From Phellopilus nigrolimitatus (taxonomy: Eukaryota; Basidiomycota; Agaricomycetes; Hymenochaetales; Hymenochaetaceae), in NCBI GenBank assembly GCA_021029095.1, contig JAJOHG010000035.1, positions 248,001 to 312,000 of the forward strand: a stretch of DNA of 64,000 nt. Reading direction: 5' to 3'. Position numbers and translations under genes: made by a program. Below are positions 21,129 through 32,200 of the stretch, piece by piece. Numbering within the stretch: position 1 is the first letter of the stretch; each line of letters opens with the position of its first letter. A model generated the notes under the pieces. The model was given only the letters and a program-made list of their open reading frames with translations, was not told the DNA's origin and searched no databases.

Positions 21129-24100
21129 AAGCCGAGAGGAGTCCGAGCGCGGCGGCGAAATGCTTGACTTTGAAGCTCGGGAGTGGCTTCGTGAGCGCGT
21201 CGGCGACCATGTCGGCGGTCGGGCAGTAGATTAGCTTGATGGTGCCGTTTTCGCAGACCCAGCGAAGAAAGTGGAAGCGGATGTCGATGTGTTTAGTGCG
21301 CGCGTGGTACTGATGGTCCTTCGTCAGCGCGATCGCGGATTGGTTGTCAGAGAAGAGAACAGTCGGCCCCGCGAGCGGCGCGAAAACCTGCGCGATGAGC
21401 TGGCGAAGCCAGATCGCTTCTTTCGCGGCGTGCGTCGCGGCGACGTATTCGCTCTCCGTAGTCGAGAGCGAAACGATTTCCTGTTGTTTAGAATACCACG
21501 AAACGGCGCCGCCGTCGATGAGAAATGTGTTACCTGAGATAGCGCGCCTATCCTCCTGCGTGCTTCCGTCTGCATCCGTATATCCGGCCATTCCACCATT
21601 TTCGGCACTCCCAGTCCCTCCGTAAGTGAGCCGAAGCTCGCGGCTACCCTTCAAGTATCGGAAGACGCGCTTGACAGCGTCCCAGTGCGCGGGGCCGGGG
21701 TTCATCGAGAAACGCGACAGGAGTGTCACGGCAAAGGCAACGTCGGGCCGTGTGGCCATTGCTGCATACATGACGGACCCGAGTGCTTCACGGTACGGCA
21801 CGCTGCGCATTTGTGCATGTTCCTGTGCGGTTTGCGGCCCCTGCTGGCTGTTCAGATGGATATTCGGGTCCATCGGAGACGAAGCGGCCTTGAGTTCCTC
21901 GAGGTTGAACCGACGGAGGATGGCCTCAATGTAGGCCGTTTGCGAGAGTGACAATGTTCTTGCGTCGCGGTTTCGGCGGATTTCGATACCAAGCAACCAG
22001 TGGAGCGGCCCAAGATCAGTGACTTCGACGTAGCGAGCGAGTCCAGCCTTGAGCGCAGATATGAGAGAGCTGGAGGAGGCTGCAATCGTGCAGTCGTCGA
22101 CGTGCACGACGACGACAGTCACGTCACGCTTTTCGTGACGGAAAAACACAGCTTGGTCCACGTCACAGCGTGTCAGTCCGAGCTCGTCGACGAAAATCCA
22201 GGTCAGCTTCTGATACCATCTCCTACCACTCTGCTTCAGTCCGTACAGTGTCTTTCGCAACCTCAAGACCCTCTTGCCTGTGTCGTGCGGCACATATCCT
22301 GGTGGGTGCCGCATATAAATTACTTCACCGGCCTCCAACTCACCATTGAGATAGGCCCCTTTTATGTCCACCTGCTCCAACTCAAGGTTGAGCCGTGCCG
22401 CCATCGCAAGAGTGGCACGGATGGATGCCAATTTCGCAACGGGTGCGAAGGTGTCGAAATAGTCGACCCCCGGGACCTGGCTGAAGCCCTGTGCGACGAG
22501 ACGGGCTTTCCGCCGGACAATATTTCCGGCGGCGTCCTTCTTTATCTTGAAGACCCATTTCGAGCCGACGATGTTGGCACCGACGGGCGGCTCCTCCAAT
22601 ACCCATGTACCGGCCGCGCGCAGCGTTGACAACTCGTCCTCGATGGCGCGCTCCCACTCGGACCACTCAGGTAAGCGCTTCGCTTCCGCGAGCGATCGCG
22701 GTTCGAGCCCTTCCGCCTCCTCCGTCGCTGCACAAAACTCATATTCGTCATCATAGTCGTCTTCTTCAACTATTTCGGCCGCGTCGTCGCTCTGGTCAAC
22801 AAACTCGCGCATTGAGCGCATACCTCGCGGAACGGCACCGTCACGACGCCAATGCGTGTGCGAGCCCTCTCCGGCATCAAGACGACGCTGGTAGGCCGAC
22901 GGAAAACGAATTCGGCGCTCGCGCTGCGGCGGGGGATCGGCCGCGGCTGGTCTGGATTGCCCGCGCTGCTGCGGCGGATCCTGCGGGGGATCTTCGCGCT
23001 GCTGCAGGGGATCGGCCGCTGCAGGTCCGACAGGTGCGGGTGGCGGCGAAGGTGGTGTCGGGTCAGCCGACGATTCTGTTGGCAGGTTTTCGGGTGGATT
23101 AGCGGGCACCGGCGGTAAGTTCTTCGGAGTCGGCTCGTCTCCCCCTCCATCTAATTCCTCCCCCTCGAGACGACTCGAAGTCTCTCCGGGGTCAAAATAA
23201 ACATTCCGCTCAACGCTAATACTCTTCTTTTCAGGCCAAAAAATCCGCTGCCCGTTTGATGTCGCGTCAAATCCCATCCAACGGCCTTCGCGCGCGCGCG
23301 GTTCGAGCTTCGAGCTCGAACTGTCGTGTACCCAGCACCACGCTCCCCATGCGCGGAGCCCGCGAAGGTCGGGCTTCTTGCCCGTCATCGCCTCGTGCGG
23401 TGTCACATCCTTCAGCGCACGCGTCGGGGTGCGGTTCTTCAACCAAACAGCGTGGCGCGCGGCCTCGGCCCACAAAAACTTCGGCAGCCCGCTTGCGTGC
23501 AACATAGCGCGCACTTTCTCGAGGATTGTGCGGTTCAAGCGCTCGGCGACACCGTTATGCTCGGGCATATCGTGGACGGTAAGTTTCTGTTTTGTTCCCT
23601 TGCTTTTTAGGTGCATAACAAACTCTTTGCCAGTATACTCGCCACCCCGATCGGAATGAAGTACGCGAATCTTCGCGTTCATTTGGGTGTCGGCCCAGGA
23701 CTCGTACTGACGGTAAGAGCGAAAAACGTCACTCTTCTTCTTTAACAGGTACAGTTTTGTTACCCGTTTCGCGTCGTCCGTAAATGAGACATAGTAGTGT
23801 CGGCCGCCGAGCGAGCGTGTCGGCGCCGGTCCCCACACGTCGGTATGAACCTCAGCTCCGAATTCCGTCGCGCGGTCGCCACCTCGTTCACGCGCGATGG
23901 GTTTGCGCTGCGCCTTGCCATATATGCAAGACTCGCAAAACGTCGGCGCCTCGCCGGATGTATCCAAACGAAGACCGGTCACAAAACCTTTACGCACAAG
24001 CTTCTCGGCCGTCGCGGGCGCGATGTGGCCCATGCGAGCGTGCAGCTCCATGAGGCTCATCGTGTCCTCGGCGACATTCGCTGCATCTTGCAGTGTCGGA

Positions 24101-25620
24101 TCGACGGACGCGTGCGCAAAACGGTATAGGCCCTTCCCGGACCGAGGGATCGCTCCAACGCGCAAACCAGCCGCGTCGTGCAGCACACATTTGCCTCCAG
24201 CGAAGGTAGCCGAATACTCCGCGCGGTCAAGCGCGCCGACGGAGATCAAGGTGTAGCCGACCTCGGGGGAATACAAGACTTCGGTAAGTGTCATCTTCGT
24301 TGTGTCTGAGCCGTTCGGGAGTTCAATAACTAACTCTCCCTCTCCGGTAGCGTGAAACGGCTGCTTATTCGCCGCGCGAAGGCTCTTCGGCGGCGTCTCA
24401 GCGAACAAAGAAAAGTCGGCACGGTATGGCGAGATGTGGCGGGTAGAACCAGAGTCGAGGATCGCGCGACGTGCATCATCGGCCTCGCGAGCATGCGCAA
24501 CGTACGCGCTCGTTTCCTCCTCACTGCCCTCCTCCTCGCTATCGGAGCCCGAGCTCGATAGCTCGCCGTCGTCCTCATCATCGGTCCAGGCGTCCTCGGG
24601 CTCGCTATCCGACATGTCAACAAGCCCGGGCATCGAGTCCGTCTCGTCCTCGTCGTCGGACCACTCCCATGCCGCGTTGGCACAGTCCCAGACACCGTCC
24701 GAGTCCGAGTCCGAGTCGACAGCGTGCGCGCTGTCCTTGGACTTGTCCTTGGACACGTCTTTCTTCGGCTTCGGGCACTTCGCGCGAAGGTGCCCGGTCT
24801 CGCCGCAGTTCCAACAGGCGCCGCGCGGCTTCGCGTTGCCTTTGGGCTTCGACTTCGCGGACGAGCTCACATGGAGAGCCTTGTCTTTGTCTTTCGAGTT
24901 CCTAGCCGGCTCCTTGCGCTTCGACTGGCGCTCTCGCTTCTGCCGATCCGCCTCGTCCGAGATTATGTGGATCAAGACCTCAGGATCGACCTCGAAAATG
25001 TGGTGTTCATCGTCATCGGCCAGGGTAGCGGACATGCGTGCCGCTATCTCCGCTGCCGTTAACTGCGAAGATGCAAAATTCGCGAGTCGGTTCGGAATCG
25101 AATTGATGATGGTCGAGCGAAAATCCTTGTCGGAAATCTCGACTCCGGACTGGGCGAGCGTCTCGCGCCTCGTGCGCAGCTCGCTCAGGTACTCGCGTAC
25201 ATCAGCATCCCCCGGGCAACGTGCCTCGAGGAATTCAGTGCGAAGGGAGGTCTGCGCAAACGCAGACTTCTGCGTGAACTCGCGTACAACTGCGCTCCAT
25301 CGCGCGGCGCAGTTCGGTAGGTTTCCGACTTGGATCAACGTCGAGTCGGCAAGACGCTGCGACAGCAAGTACATCGTGACGTCCTCGGACCTATCCCATG
25401 CCTCAACGGCATCGTTCGGGTTCGGATCTCCATCCGCCAACGCTAGCGCAACAGCAGCGTCGCCAACCGGCTCCGGGCGCGTCGACGTCCCGTCGAAGTG
25501 GCCCCACTTCCCCTTCGCCTTCACGGCGGCTTGGAAGCGCATGCGGTATATGACCCAGTTCGCTCCGCTCGTCGCGAGCTTCGGAACACTGGCCGGGAGG
25601 GTGTCGTGCGAGTTCGACAT
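21127..25620 (-). CDS. Copia gag-pol polyprotein
   Basis: One uninterrupted frame of 1497 residues from the ATG at 25620 (the frame is open a few codons further upstream without ATG). Order, roughly: gag with CCHC zinc knuckle CWNCGETGHLRAKC (about 275-290); a long Asp/Glu/Ser-rich linker; aspartic protease with DSGSTRH (about 390); integrase with the H...H...C..C zinc module (LHARMGH...CESC) and catalytic core (HTDVWGP, HSDRGGEY, HNGVAER); reverse transcriptase with DYFDTFAPV, QVDIKGAYLNGEL and the catalytic HVDDC; RNase H with TDADG and SLSTTESEYVA. All key catalytic residues visible are present and there is no stop or frameshift, so the element could be autonomous. Gag and pol are fused in one frame, as is usual in copia. 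Confidence 0.95.
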   Translation of the reverse strand: MSNSHDTLPASVPKLATSGANWVIYRMRFQAAVKAKGKWGHFDGTSTRPEPVGDAAVALALADGDPNPNDAVEAWDRSEDVTMYLLSQRLADSTLIQVGNLPNCAARWSAVVREFTQKSAFAQTSLRTEFLEARCPGDADVREYLSELRTRRETLAQSGVEISDKDFRSTIINSIPNRLANFASSQLTAAEIAARMSATLADDDEHHIFEVDPEVLIHIISDEADRQKRERQSKRKEPARNSKDKDKALHVSSSAKSKPKGNAKPRGACWNCGETGHLRAKCPKPKKDVSKDKSKDSAHAVDSDSDSDGVWDCANAAWEWSDDEDETDSMPGLVDMSDSEPEDAWTDDEDDGELSSSGSDSEEEGSEEETSAYVAHAREADDARRAILDSGSTRHISPYRADFSLFAETPPKSLRAANKQPFHATGEGELVIELPNGSDTTKMTLTEVLYSPEVGYTLISVGALDRAEYSATFAGGKCVLHDAAGLRVGAIPRSGKGLYRFAHASVDPTLQDAANVAEDTMSLMELHARMGHIAPATAEKLVRKGFVTGLRLDTSGEAPTFCESCIYGKAQRKPIARERGGDRATEFGAEVHTDVWGPAPTRSLGGRHYYVSFTDDAKRVTKLYLLKKKSDVFRSYRQYESWADTQMNAKIRVLHSDRGGEYTGKEFVMHLKSKGTKQKLTVHDMPEHNGVAERLNRTILEKVRAMLHASGLPKFLWAEAARHAVWLKNRTPTRALKDVTPHEAMTGKKPDLRGLRAWGAWCWVHDSSSSKLEPRAREGRWMGFDATSNGQRIFWPEKKSISVERNVYFDPGETSSRLEGEELDGGGDEPTPKNLPPVPANPPENLPTESSADPTPPSPPPAPVGPAAADPLQQREDPPQDPPQQRGQSRPAAADPPPQRERRIRFPSAYQRRLDAGEGSHTHWRRDGAVPRGMRSMREFVDQSDDAAEIVEEDDYDDEYEFCAATEEAEGLEPRSLAEAKRLPEWSEWERAIEDELSTLRAAGTWVLEEPPVGANIVGSKWVFKIKKDAAGNIVRRKARLVAQGFSQVPGVDYFDTFAPVAKLASIRATLAMAARLNLELEQVDIKGAYLNGELEAGEVIYMRHPPGYVPHDTGKRVLRLRKTLYGLKQSGRRWYQKLTWIFVDELGLTRCDVDQAVFFRHEKRDVTVVVVHVDDCTIAASSSSLISALKAGLARYVEVTDLGPLHWLLGIEIRRNRDARTLSLSQTAYIEAILRRFNLEELKAASSPMDPNIHLNSQQGPQTAQEHAQMRSVPYREALGSVMYAAMATRPDVAFAVTLLSRFSMNPGPAHWDAVKRVFRYLKGSRELRLTYGGTGSAENGGMAGYTDADGSTQEDRRAISGNTFLIDGGAVSWYSKQQEIVSLSTTESEYVAATHAAKEAIWLRQLIAQVFAPLAGPTVLFSDNQSAIALTKDHQYHARTKHIDIRFHFLRWVCENGTIKLIYCPTADMVADALTKPLPSFKVKHFAAALGLLSA

Positions 25621-25674
25621 TACGATAAATCGGTACGTCAAAACACTTAGATTCGGCTTGCTCAGTGGTCAGCA

Positions 25675-25686
25675 AGGCTCATAACC
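25675..25686 (-). other. Primer binding site for a half initiator tRNA-Met
   Basis: Directly inside the 5' LTR the minus strand reads GGTTATGAGCCT. It is complementary to GGCUCAUAACC, the anticodon loop and stem of initiator tRNA-Met, not to a tRNA 3' end, which implies priming from a cleaved tRNA as in Drosophila copia. Confidence 0.75.
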
Positions 25687-26146
25687 TGTTGCAGGGTGAG
25701 ACCGGGTCCGCGCGAGAGACAACCTAATACAAGGGTAAGCTAGTTTAATAGTTAATGAGCAAAAGTATAATAGAAATGTATAATGGCGAGAGCTCACCTC
25801 AGTCGATCGCGCGGCGGTGCGAACGTCTGAGGTGGGCGAAAGAATAAACGATCTTTTTATGCTACGGGTTTGTGTACTTTCGGAAAAGCTATTTACTCTA
25901 CGAGATAAAGGAGAGAGGATAAAAGGAGATAAATGATAAGTAAATAACAGTCCTATTGGTTAACGATAAACGGGGGTATGGGGGACGATCGGGAGTGGTG
26001 CGCGGACGACGGTTCATCCGCGCGCCGACCAATCGTGGTGCAGCGAGCCTTGTGCTCGCAGAGCCGAGACGCTGCGCTCGCGGCAGCACGTCCGAGCACG
26101 CAACCGGTGCGCGAGGGACGGGGCTCCGCCGGCTTGCGCTCCAACA
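25687..26146 (-). repeat. 5' LTR (right in the window), 460 bp
   Basis: Begins TGTTGCAGGG and ends GCTCCAACA in plus-strand reading; promoter for gag-pol on the minus strand. It abuts the upstream region of the plus-strand transposase gene, whose ATG is 36 bp beyond the LTR end. Confidence 0.93.
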
Positions 26147-26151
26147 TTCCC
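26147..26151. repeat. Target site duplication, right copy
   Basis: TTCCC, identical to 20591-20595. Confidence 0.9.
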
Positions 26152-26182
26152 ACCCCCATTCCCCCTGTTGCCCTTTTCGCCA

Positions 26183-28140
26183 ATGCCTCCAGCTTTCAAT
26201 GTCCAACAGCGCGCTCCTCGACAGAACCAGCACAAGCCAACTCGTATGCTATCTTACAATTTAGTGCTGTAAAAAAGACGACTAAGACCGAGTTTTGTTA
26301 TTTCCTCAGCTCCCTATCACATCATAGGACCAGAGATGTACAGACTCTGGAAAATGAAGACCAAGCAAGAAGAGATGGTTGAGCTATTGAAGAAGTATTA
26401 TGACACTTCAACTTATGGTCTGAGGTCTGTTCATTCTTTTTGCATGCCTATCGAGGAACTGATTCTGCATTCAAACAAAACAGTTTGTCAAGCTTAAAGC
26501 GGTTCATGAAGCAGTTTGGACTCAAAAGTGTACGCCAACAGGCGCACACAATTGAATCGATACATCCATTTGTTGTAGAGATCAGGGAGCGTTTTCCAAC
26601 TGTAGGTGCAAGGGAAATTGTACGGATTTTGGCATGGGATTACGACATACAGGCTACAAGGTGCGCATCACAGCTTTTTTTACAGCTTTTTACATATTTA
26701 TCAGTGGTAATCAAATAAATCACTGTTGACAGAGAAGTGGTCATGTTATGGTGCAAGGCATATGAACCAGATGCAGTGCTTGGACGCCGGATGCGTGTAT
26801 TCATTCGCAAGATCTTCTATGCTGCTGGTGTAAATCATATTTGGAGCTTTGACCAGCACGACAAGTGGAAACGATTTGGTCTGTTTCTGCATCTCGGGAT
26901 TGATGTCCATTCACGGAAGTTACTGTGGCTTCGGGTCTGGTGGACGAATAAAAACCCTCGTCTGGTCACCTCCTTTTTCCTTGATACCATGGTTACCATA
27001 CATGGTACGTCCGTCCTTGTCCATTCTCAGTGTTCTATAGCCAACTAGCTTTCTCTGATAATTACTGGGTACTGGGCATCCGCGCTACTATACTGCATTT
27101 GATAGCTATGGCTATGTTGACACAGAGTGATCGTGGAACAGAGAATTTTGGCATTGCAAATGCACAAACTGCCCTTCGTCAGCGCCTCGACCCATCCCTA
27201 AATGGTACTCTTCAGCATCGATGGATGAGAGGCCATGACAACATTAAATCAGAGATTATGTGGTCACAATTTCGTCGCCGGTTTGCACCAGGTTTCGAGG
27301 ACATCCTTCAGCAAGGGTTAGACAGTGGAATTTATAACCCTGGTGATCACCTCCAAGCGTATGTCAATTCAAATTCAATGATATGACTGACCATGATCTT
27401 GAGTAATTCATTGATTGAATCTATATCCACAGGCTTGTATTTCGCTGGGTGTTTATCCCTTGGATGCAGGCAGAGTTGGATTCATTTCGCGAACGGTACA
27501 ACTCTTCAAAGCCACGCTACAACAAGAACAGGGCTGGTCCTCATGGTATTCCAGACTTGATCTTCGAGCAGTCTCAGAAATACAACTCACATGACTTCAA
27601 GGTATGTATAGCACAATATAAGCCATAAGTCATTCTGTTCTAGACTAACTGGCTATACAGATCACTGTGCCAATCGAATTGATTGAGGAGGCTCGCCGAA
27701 CATGGGCTCCTCCAACTCACCCTGTATTTGAGTGCGTACCAAAGGCATTCAATGAGATTGCCAACCAGCTTTATCAGCAATTGGGATCACCTAAAATCAC
27801 GTCAAAAACTGTCTGGCATTGTTACTCTTTCCTTTTGGAGAGATTCCTTGCCTTGGGAAGGGATGTTGACGACATACTGAATAATTACCAGTTGCAGCTC
27901 AGCCGACTTGATGAGGAGGAAGGTGAAGAATTGTTGACTGGTCAGGCGGAGCAGTTTTTGGATGACAATGATGGCCTTGTTTCTGGTGCAAGTGCAATGG
28001 AGCCTGTCCCCATCCCTGTTGCTGATGGAGAACTTGGTGACATTGGAGGTGAAGATGAGGATGCCAACGATGATGACAATGTATTTGATTATGCTATGGC
28101 TGACTTCTCAGACGAAGAGCCTGAAGATGAACTGTACTAG
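26183..28140 (+). CDS. Integrase-core (DDE) transposase-like protein
   Basis: Seven exons: 26183-26243, 26310-26424, 26484-26660, 26733-27004, 27106-27358, 27433-27601, 27661-28140; 508 residues, phases consistent. The N-terminal region is helical with LRSV...RQQAHTIESIHPFV. The core has HIWSFDQHDKWKRFGLFLHLGIDVHSRKLLWLRV, where FDQHD supplies the first acidic residue, TQSDRGTENFG the second, and KSEIMW, about 40 residues later, the third, i.e. a DDE pattern of the retroviral-integrase fold. The C-terminus is very acidic (GEDEDANDDDN, DEEPEDELY). This matches integrase-core proteins that are repeated in mushroom genomes. The frame is intact. A copia element inserted 32 bp upstream of the ATG. 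No terminal inverted repeats could be assigned to it. Alternatively it is a domesticated transposase. Confidence 0.8.
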
Positions 28141-28286
28141 GACTCAATAGATATAGTAGAGCTGGTGATCAATTACTTTGTGCTATATATTTCGCTATAT
28201 TTTGCTAGGTGGTTGGTGTCAGACCTGGAGTGATTTACGAGTGATTTGACGTCTGCAAGTTGCAAGTTCCATGCCCAGAACTTCTG

Positions 28287-28839
28287 GGGGGTTGTTGCGT
28301 AAGCTCTGGCAATTTACAGCTGGATTCTATATAACTACAGAGATGTTTTTACTTGATACACCAGCCATGAGCTACTACTAGTTGTCGAGATTTTTTGCAG
28401 TGTACTTCATTCATTGTGTCAATTGAAGTAAGCATAGCCCAAAATGGAAATGCCGATCACTCTGCCGCTTGTCTTTTGCTACAGTACTTCTGCAGGTTTT
28501 GTGCCCATAACTGCTGGGGGCTTGTTGCGTAAGCTTTGATACTTTGTAGCTGCATTATTTATGATAACACAGACATTTTTTGTTAAGACACCAGCCATGG
28601 GCTATGTTTAGTTGTTGAGTTAGTTAATCATCAAGGTAAAGGTATGTAGCGCATTTCCACATTTCCCATTTCCATATTAGGCTATACTTACTTCAATTGA
28701 CACGATGAAGTACACACTCTGTACACTGCAAAAAATCTCGACAACTAGTAGTAGCTCATGGCTGGTGTATCAAGTAAAAACATCTCTGTAGTTATATAGA
28801 ATCCAGCTGTAAATTGCCAGAGCTTACGCAACAACCCCC
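28287..28839. mobile_element. MITE-like element with 119-bp perfect terminal inverted repeats
   Basis: 28287-28405 and 28721-28839 are exact reverse complements over 119 bp (outer end GGGGGTTGTTGCGTAAGC), and diverged similarity continues inward past an 11-bp indel. The 315-bp spacer has no open frame, but holds a third, diverged copy of the same terminus in direct orientation starting at 28516, with similarity extending upstream of the terminus. Size and lack of coding capacity fit a non-autonomous DNA element. No clear target duplication was seen. A related terminus lies at 15321-15339. Confidence 0.75.
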
Positions 28840-29206
28840 TAGCAACAACATCGAAAATGTTCTGGCATGTTGGCGATTACCTAGCTCAGATTTAGAGACG
28901 AACTGCATAAACCCATTACGAACAGCAAAATTGAGTGTATTATTGGAAGCTGTATTAAACTGGTTTAATGTTGCTGGTCAGGAAGTTTGGACATGGAGTA
29001 GTATGGCAAAGCGATGCAAAAGCAAAGGATTAAAAACATTAAAGGAGCATAGGAGCAAGAATTTGAGTGGAGTGGATTTGAGTAGAGGGTAGGAGAATAG
29101 GAGAATAGGAGAGAGAGAGCATAGGAGGGTATATTGAGGGTATATTAGTATTAGTGGAGCGAAGGTGAGGATTAAAGGGCACAGATTGAATGCTTGAATG
29201 CGAGTC

Positions 29207-32200
29207 CTAAAGAGAAAGTGAGTCGCTGCTGCACTCGGGCTGAATACCCCGGCGAGATGTTGGGTGAATAGATGGAGATGTGAGGTGACGTGAGCCTGGA
29301 TGATGGGCTTGCAAAGAAGCAGGTGCAGAAGTGCCAAAAACGGTAGCCTTCCCCTTCCCCTTCCCCTTCCCCTTCGAAACACCAAGGGGAGAAAGCTTAT
29401 AATGCCTGCAATATTTGTTACAGTCATGTGAAGAGGGGAACTCGCGGAATGGCTGTGGTACATTTCCTTCTCCGAATAGGTTTCCAGGCAGATCACTATA
29501 CGTTTTAAATCAGACATCAATTTTTTTCAATAAGGAAGAAGACAAACGGCGAGCTCATTATTTGCGGATCAGTTAGAAGTGTTCGACTCCCTAATGGAAA
29601 AGGTCAAAAACGTGAGATGATAGTAGAGCAGGGCACATTGAAATCTATGGTGAACATACCTTGATAGTCGCTAATGTATGCCTGCTCTTTAGAAAGCACG
29701 TATTGCAGGTGCTGCATAAAGCACAAAAACACCGCGACCTCAAAATCTCTAGCATCATTCCCATCGACTGCAGGCTTCCCAGAGGAGTTATGAATGAATT
29801 TGACAAACAGTCCATCAATGAGCTTCTCCACTAAGAAAACCTTGTCCTTGTCAGCCGATGCAACTACTAGTGCAAACGACACGAATGAGGTCTGTGGCAC
29901 GGGAATTGGAGGAGGTCCATGGATCAGATCCTCATTTCTCATCCAGTCATAGCATGCAGAATGAAGAGCGACAGCAAACTCCATTACCATGAGCTCTTGA
30001 CACAAGGAATCGGCCTCACGATGCTTATCAACGCGAACAATCTTGCCACCTTTCCCCATGGCATAAATCTGTTTAACACATAGATCACCACGCACAGATA
30101 GACGTCCAATATTCTGGCTTCCATCAGAGAAGACAATTTTGCCGATGTGCGACGTCTTGAAAGCACCTCGTGTACCAAGTGTCTTTCCGACTGCGACAGT
30201 CAATGAGCCATACTTGTTATCACGAGCATCAAAAGGAATACGGGGCAAGACCATCAACTCATCATATGTGTCGGTTCGAGCAGCATAAACCTTTGCAACA
30301 GGGAAATGCTTGTCATTAACTGAATACCATGCGTGCGCACACAAGCACACAAAAAACATATCAGCAAGATAAATGGAAGTAAAATATATGAGAAACGTAC
30401 ACAATGCATCTACTTCTGATTTATCTGGAGCGATTTGCTGTCTTAGTGCATTTTCAATAGTCGCTCTGTTATGGGGTCTGAAGACTCTTCGAATGGAAGG
30501 AGGTGAAGCATCCTTCTGAGGACTTCGATCCTTAAGTTTACGAAGCAATTTAGTGATAGTGTTAGCATTAGGTGACAAAAAGCACAGAATATCAGACGTA
30601 CTGAGACTTTCCGTTTAGCTGCTGTCTGTGTTTTCGCCGAAGAGGTAGGCAGTGTAGCAGCTGGTTGAATGGCTTGCTGCGTAACTTGGCCATGATCCTT
30701 CTGAGATGCTGGTGGTGTAGATGGTGTATAATTGTGCTCGGGCTCGGGCTCAGGCTGTGGTGTAGAAAAGTGCACATTCGGTTCTGTTTCAACCTGTTGT
30801 CTTGGAAGGTCTTCATCCAAGCGAAAGCCGCCTATTCTCTCCAGCTGAAAGTAACCATTCACAAGTCAATCAGAACATGTAAAAATCAGAATAATCGCTA
30901 TAAGCAGTAGTTCTCACAAGTTTCCCCTTTCCTGGTCCGGGCTGTGAAGCTGTATTGTCCTCGTCATCCTCGCCCTCTGTTGCCACATCTTCCAGTTCAT
31001 GCTCCTGCTCACGATGTAAGGCATCCTCAATATGGAGCAGGATAAAATCGACATCATTATCCTTAATACCAAGCATGATCTCGACGCTAGGTTTGAGTTT
31101 CTTCACACCATTCCTTTCAGAATAGCCAATAGCCTGAAGAATTGTGGTGCCGGGCCTTGTCGGATCATCACTGAGAGGCATAAAGTCTTTAGAGCGTAAT
31201 GTGATATCGAAGTTAAAAAGACTGAGCCCTTTTGACCAAGCGATGAAGTGCTTGTCATCCATATTTTGGCAAAGAACGGACAAGAGCTCGTTCTGCCTTA
31301 GGGTGATTGGGACACGTGTAGTTCCTTCTGTCAGTGTCTGTAGAATTGCATCAGGTATGTCAGGCATATTCATGACGACAACAGTGCAATTTGGGGGAAA
31401 GTTGGAATGGGACTCACAGCAAGAACTCGGCCTGTCTTCGTTCCTGACTTTATGTAGTATACTGAGCTCATGACATCTATTGTCGGTACATTTGAAGATA
31501 TGCTTCGAGCTTGCATCTGGCCAGCTTGAAGTTCACGTTGGAAGTGAGCATGCTGGTCTGAGTAGCCAACTTGGCTCCTCGGACGCGCAACTGGCGCAAC
31601 TGGACCTCGCGGGCCTGGCAGGTCTGCATTACAATGATTACTTGTCTGTAATGGACTTGCTGCTTACTAACTCATAAATAACACTCACATTGATATCCTC
31701 GTGTCCCTGGGACTTGAACAACAGGGCCCATTGGGCGTGAGCTTCCTAGAGTTGCAGAAAGCGAAAGTTAAATCCGAAAGTATATTTATTATCAAAATCA
31801 ATGCTCTATACGTACCAAGACTGTTGCCTCGATTTCCTTCATTCAGAAGTACCACAGGGGTGCTTCGCACTTGTGAGAGAGTTAAGATCAGGTGATATCT
31901 AGGAATTTGGAGACGTATGCTACTCACCTCCCCGCTGTGCTGCAGAGATCTGGGCAGCAACATTTGCATTTTGCAAAGGTAGTGGATTTGCCATAGTCAT
32001 AGGATGAGGTTGGAAACTTGAGGTACCTCCTGACCCTCCTGCTCTGCTACCCAGGCGAAGCTGAGATGACGACCTTCCACTTCCATCGCGCCTCTCTGTT
32101 GTCTTGTGCTTCCCATAGTACTCATAACACGACTTGCAGACCATTCTTCCAGCCTTTCCAGGAGTGAGGTTTGCTACATATAATACCGGCTGGCCTGCTG

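Larger units (their letters stand above)
20596..26146 (-). mobile_element. Complete Ty1/copia LTR retrotransposon
   Basis: 5551 bp bounded by two LTRs that start TGTTG and end CAACA, flanked by a 5-bp duplication, with primer binding site, polypurine tract and a single intact gag-pol frame in minus orientation. Domain order gag, protease, integrase, reverse transcriptase, RNase H identifies copia, not gypsy. LTR divergence is very low apart from one 64-bp length difference, so the insertion is young and potentially active. Confidence 0.95.

Noticed and set aside
26183..28839. One autonomous transposon formed by the integrase-type gene and the 119-bp inverted repeats
   Set aside because: Both repeat arms lie downstream of the gene and no matching left end occurs upstream of 20.6 kb or between 26.15 and 26.18 kb.
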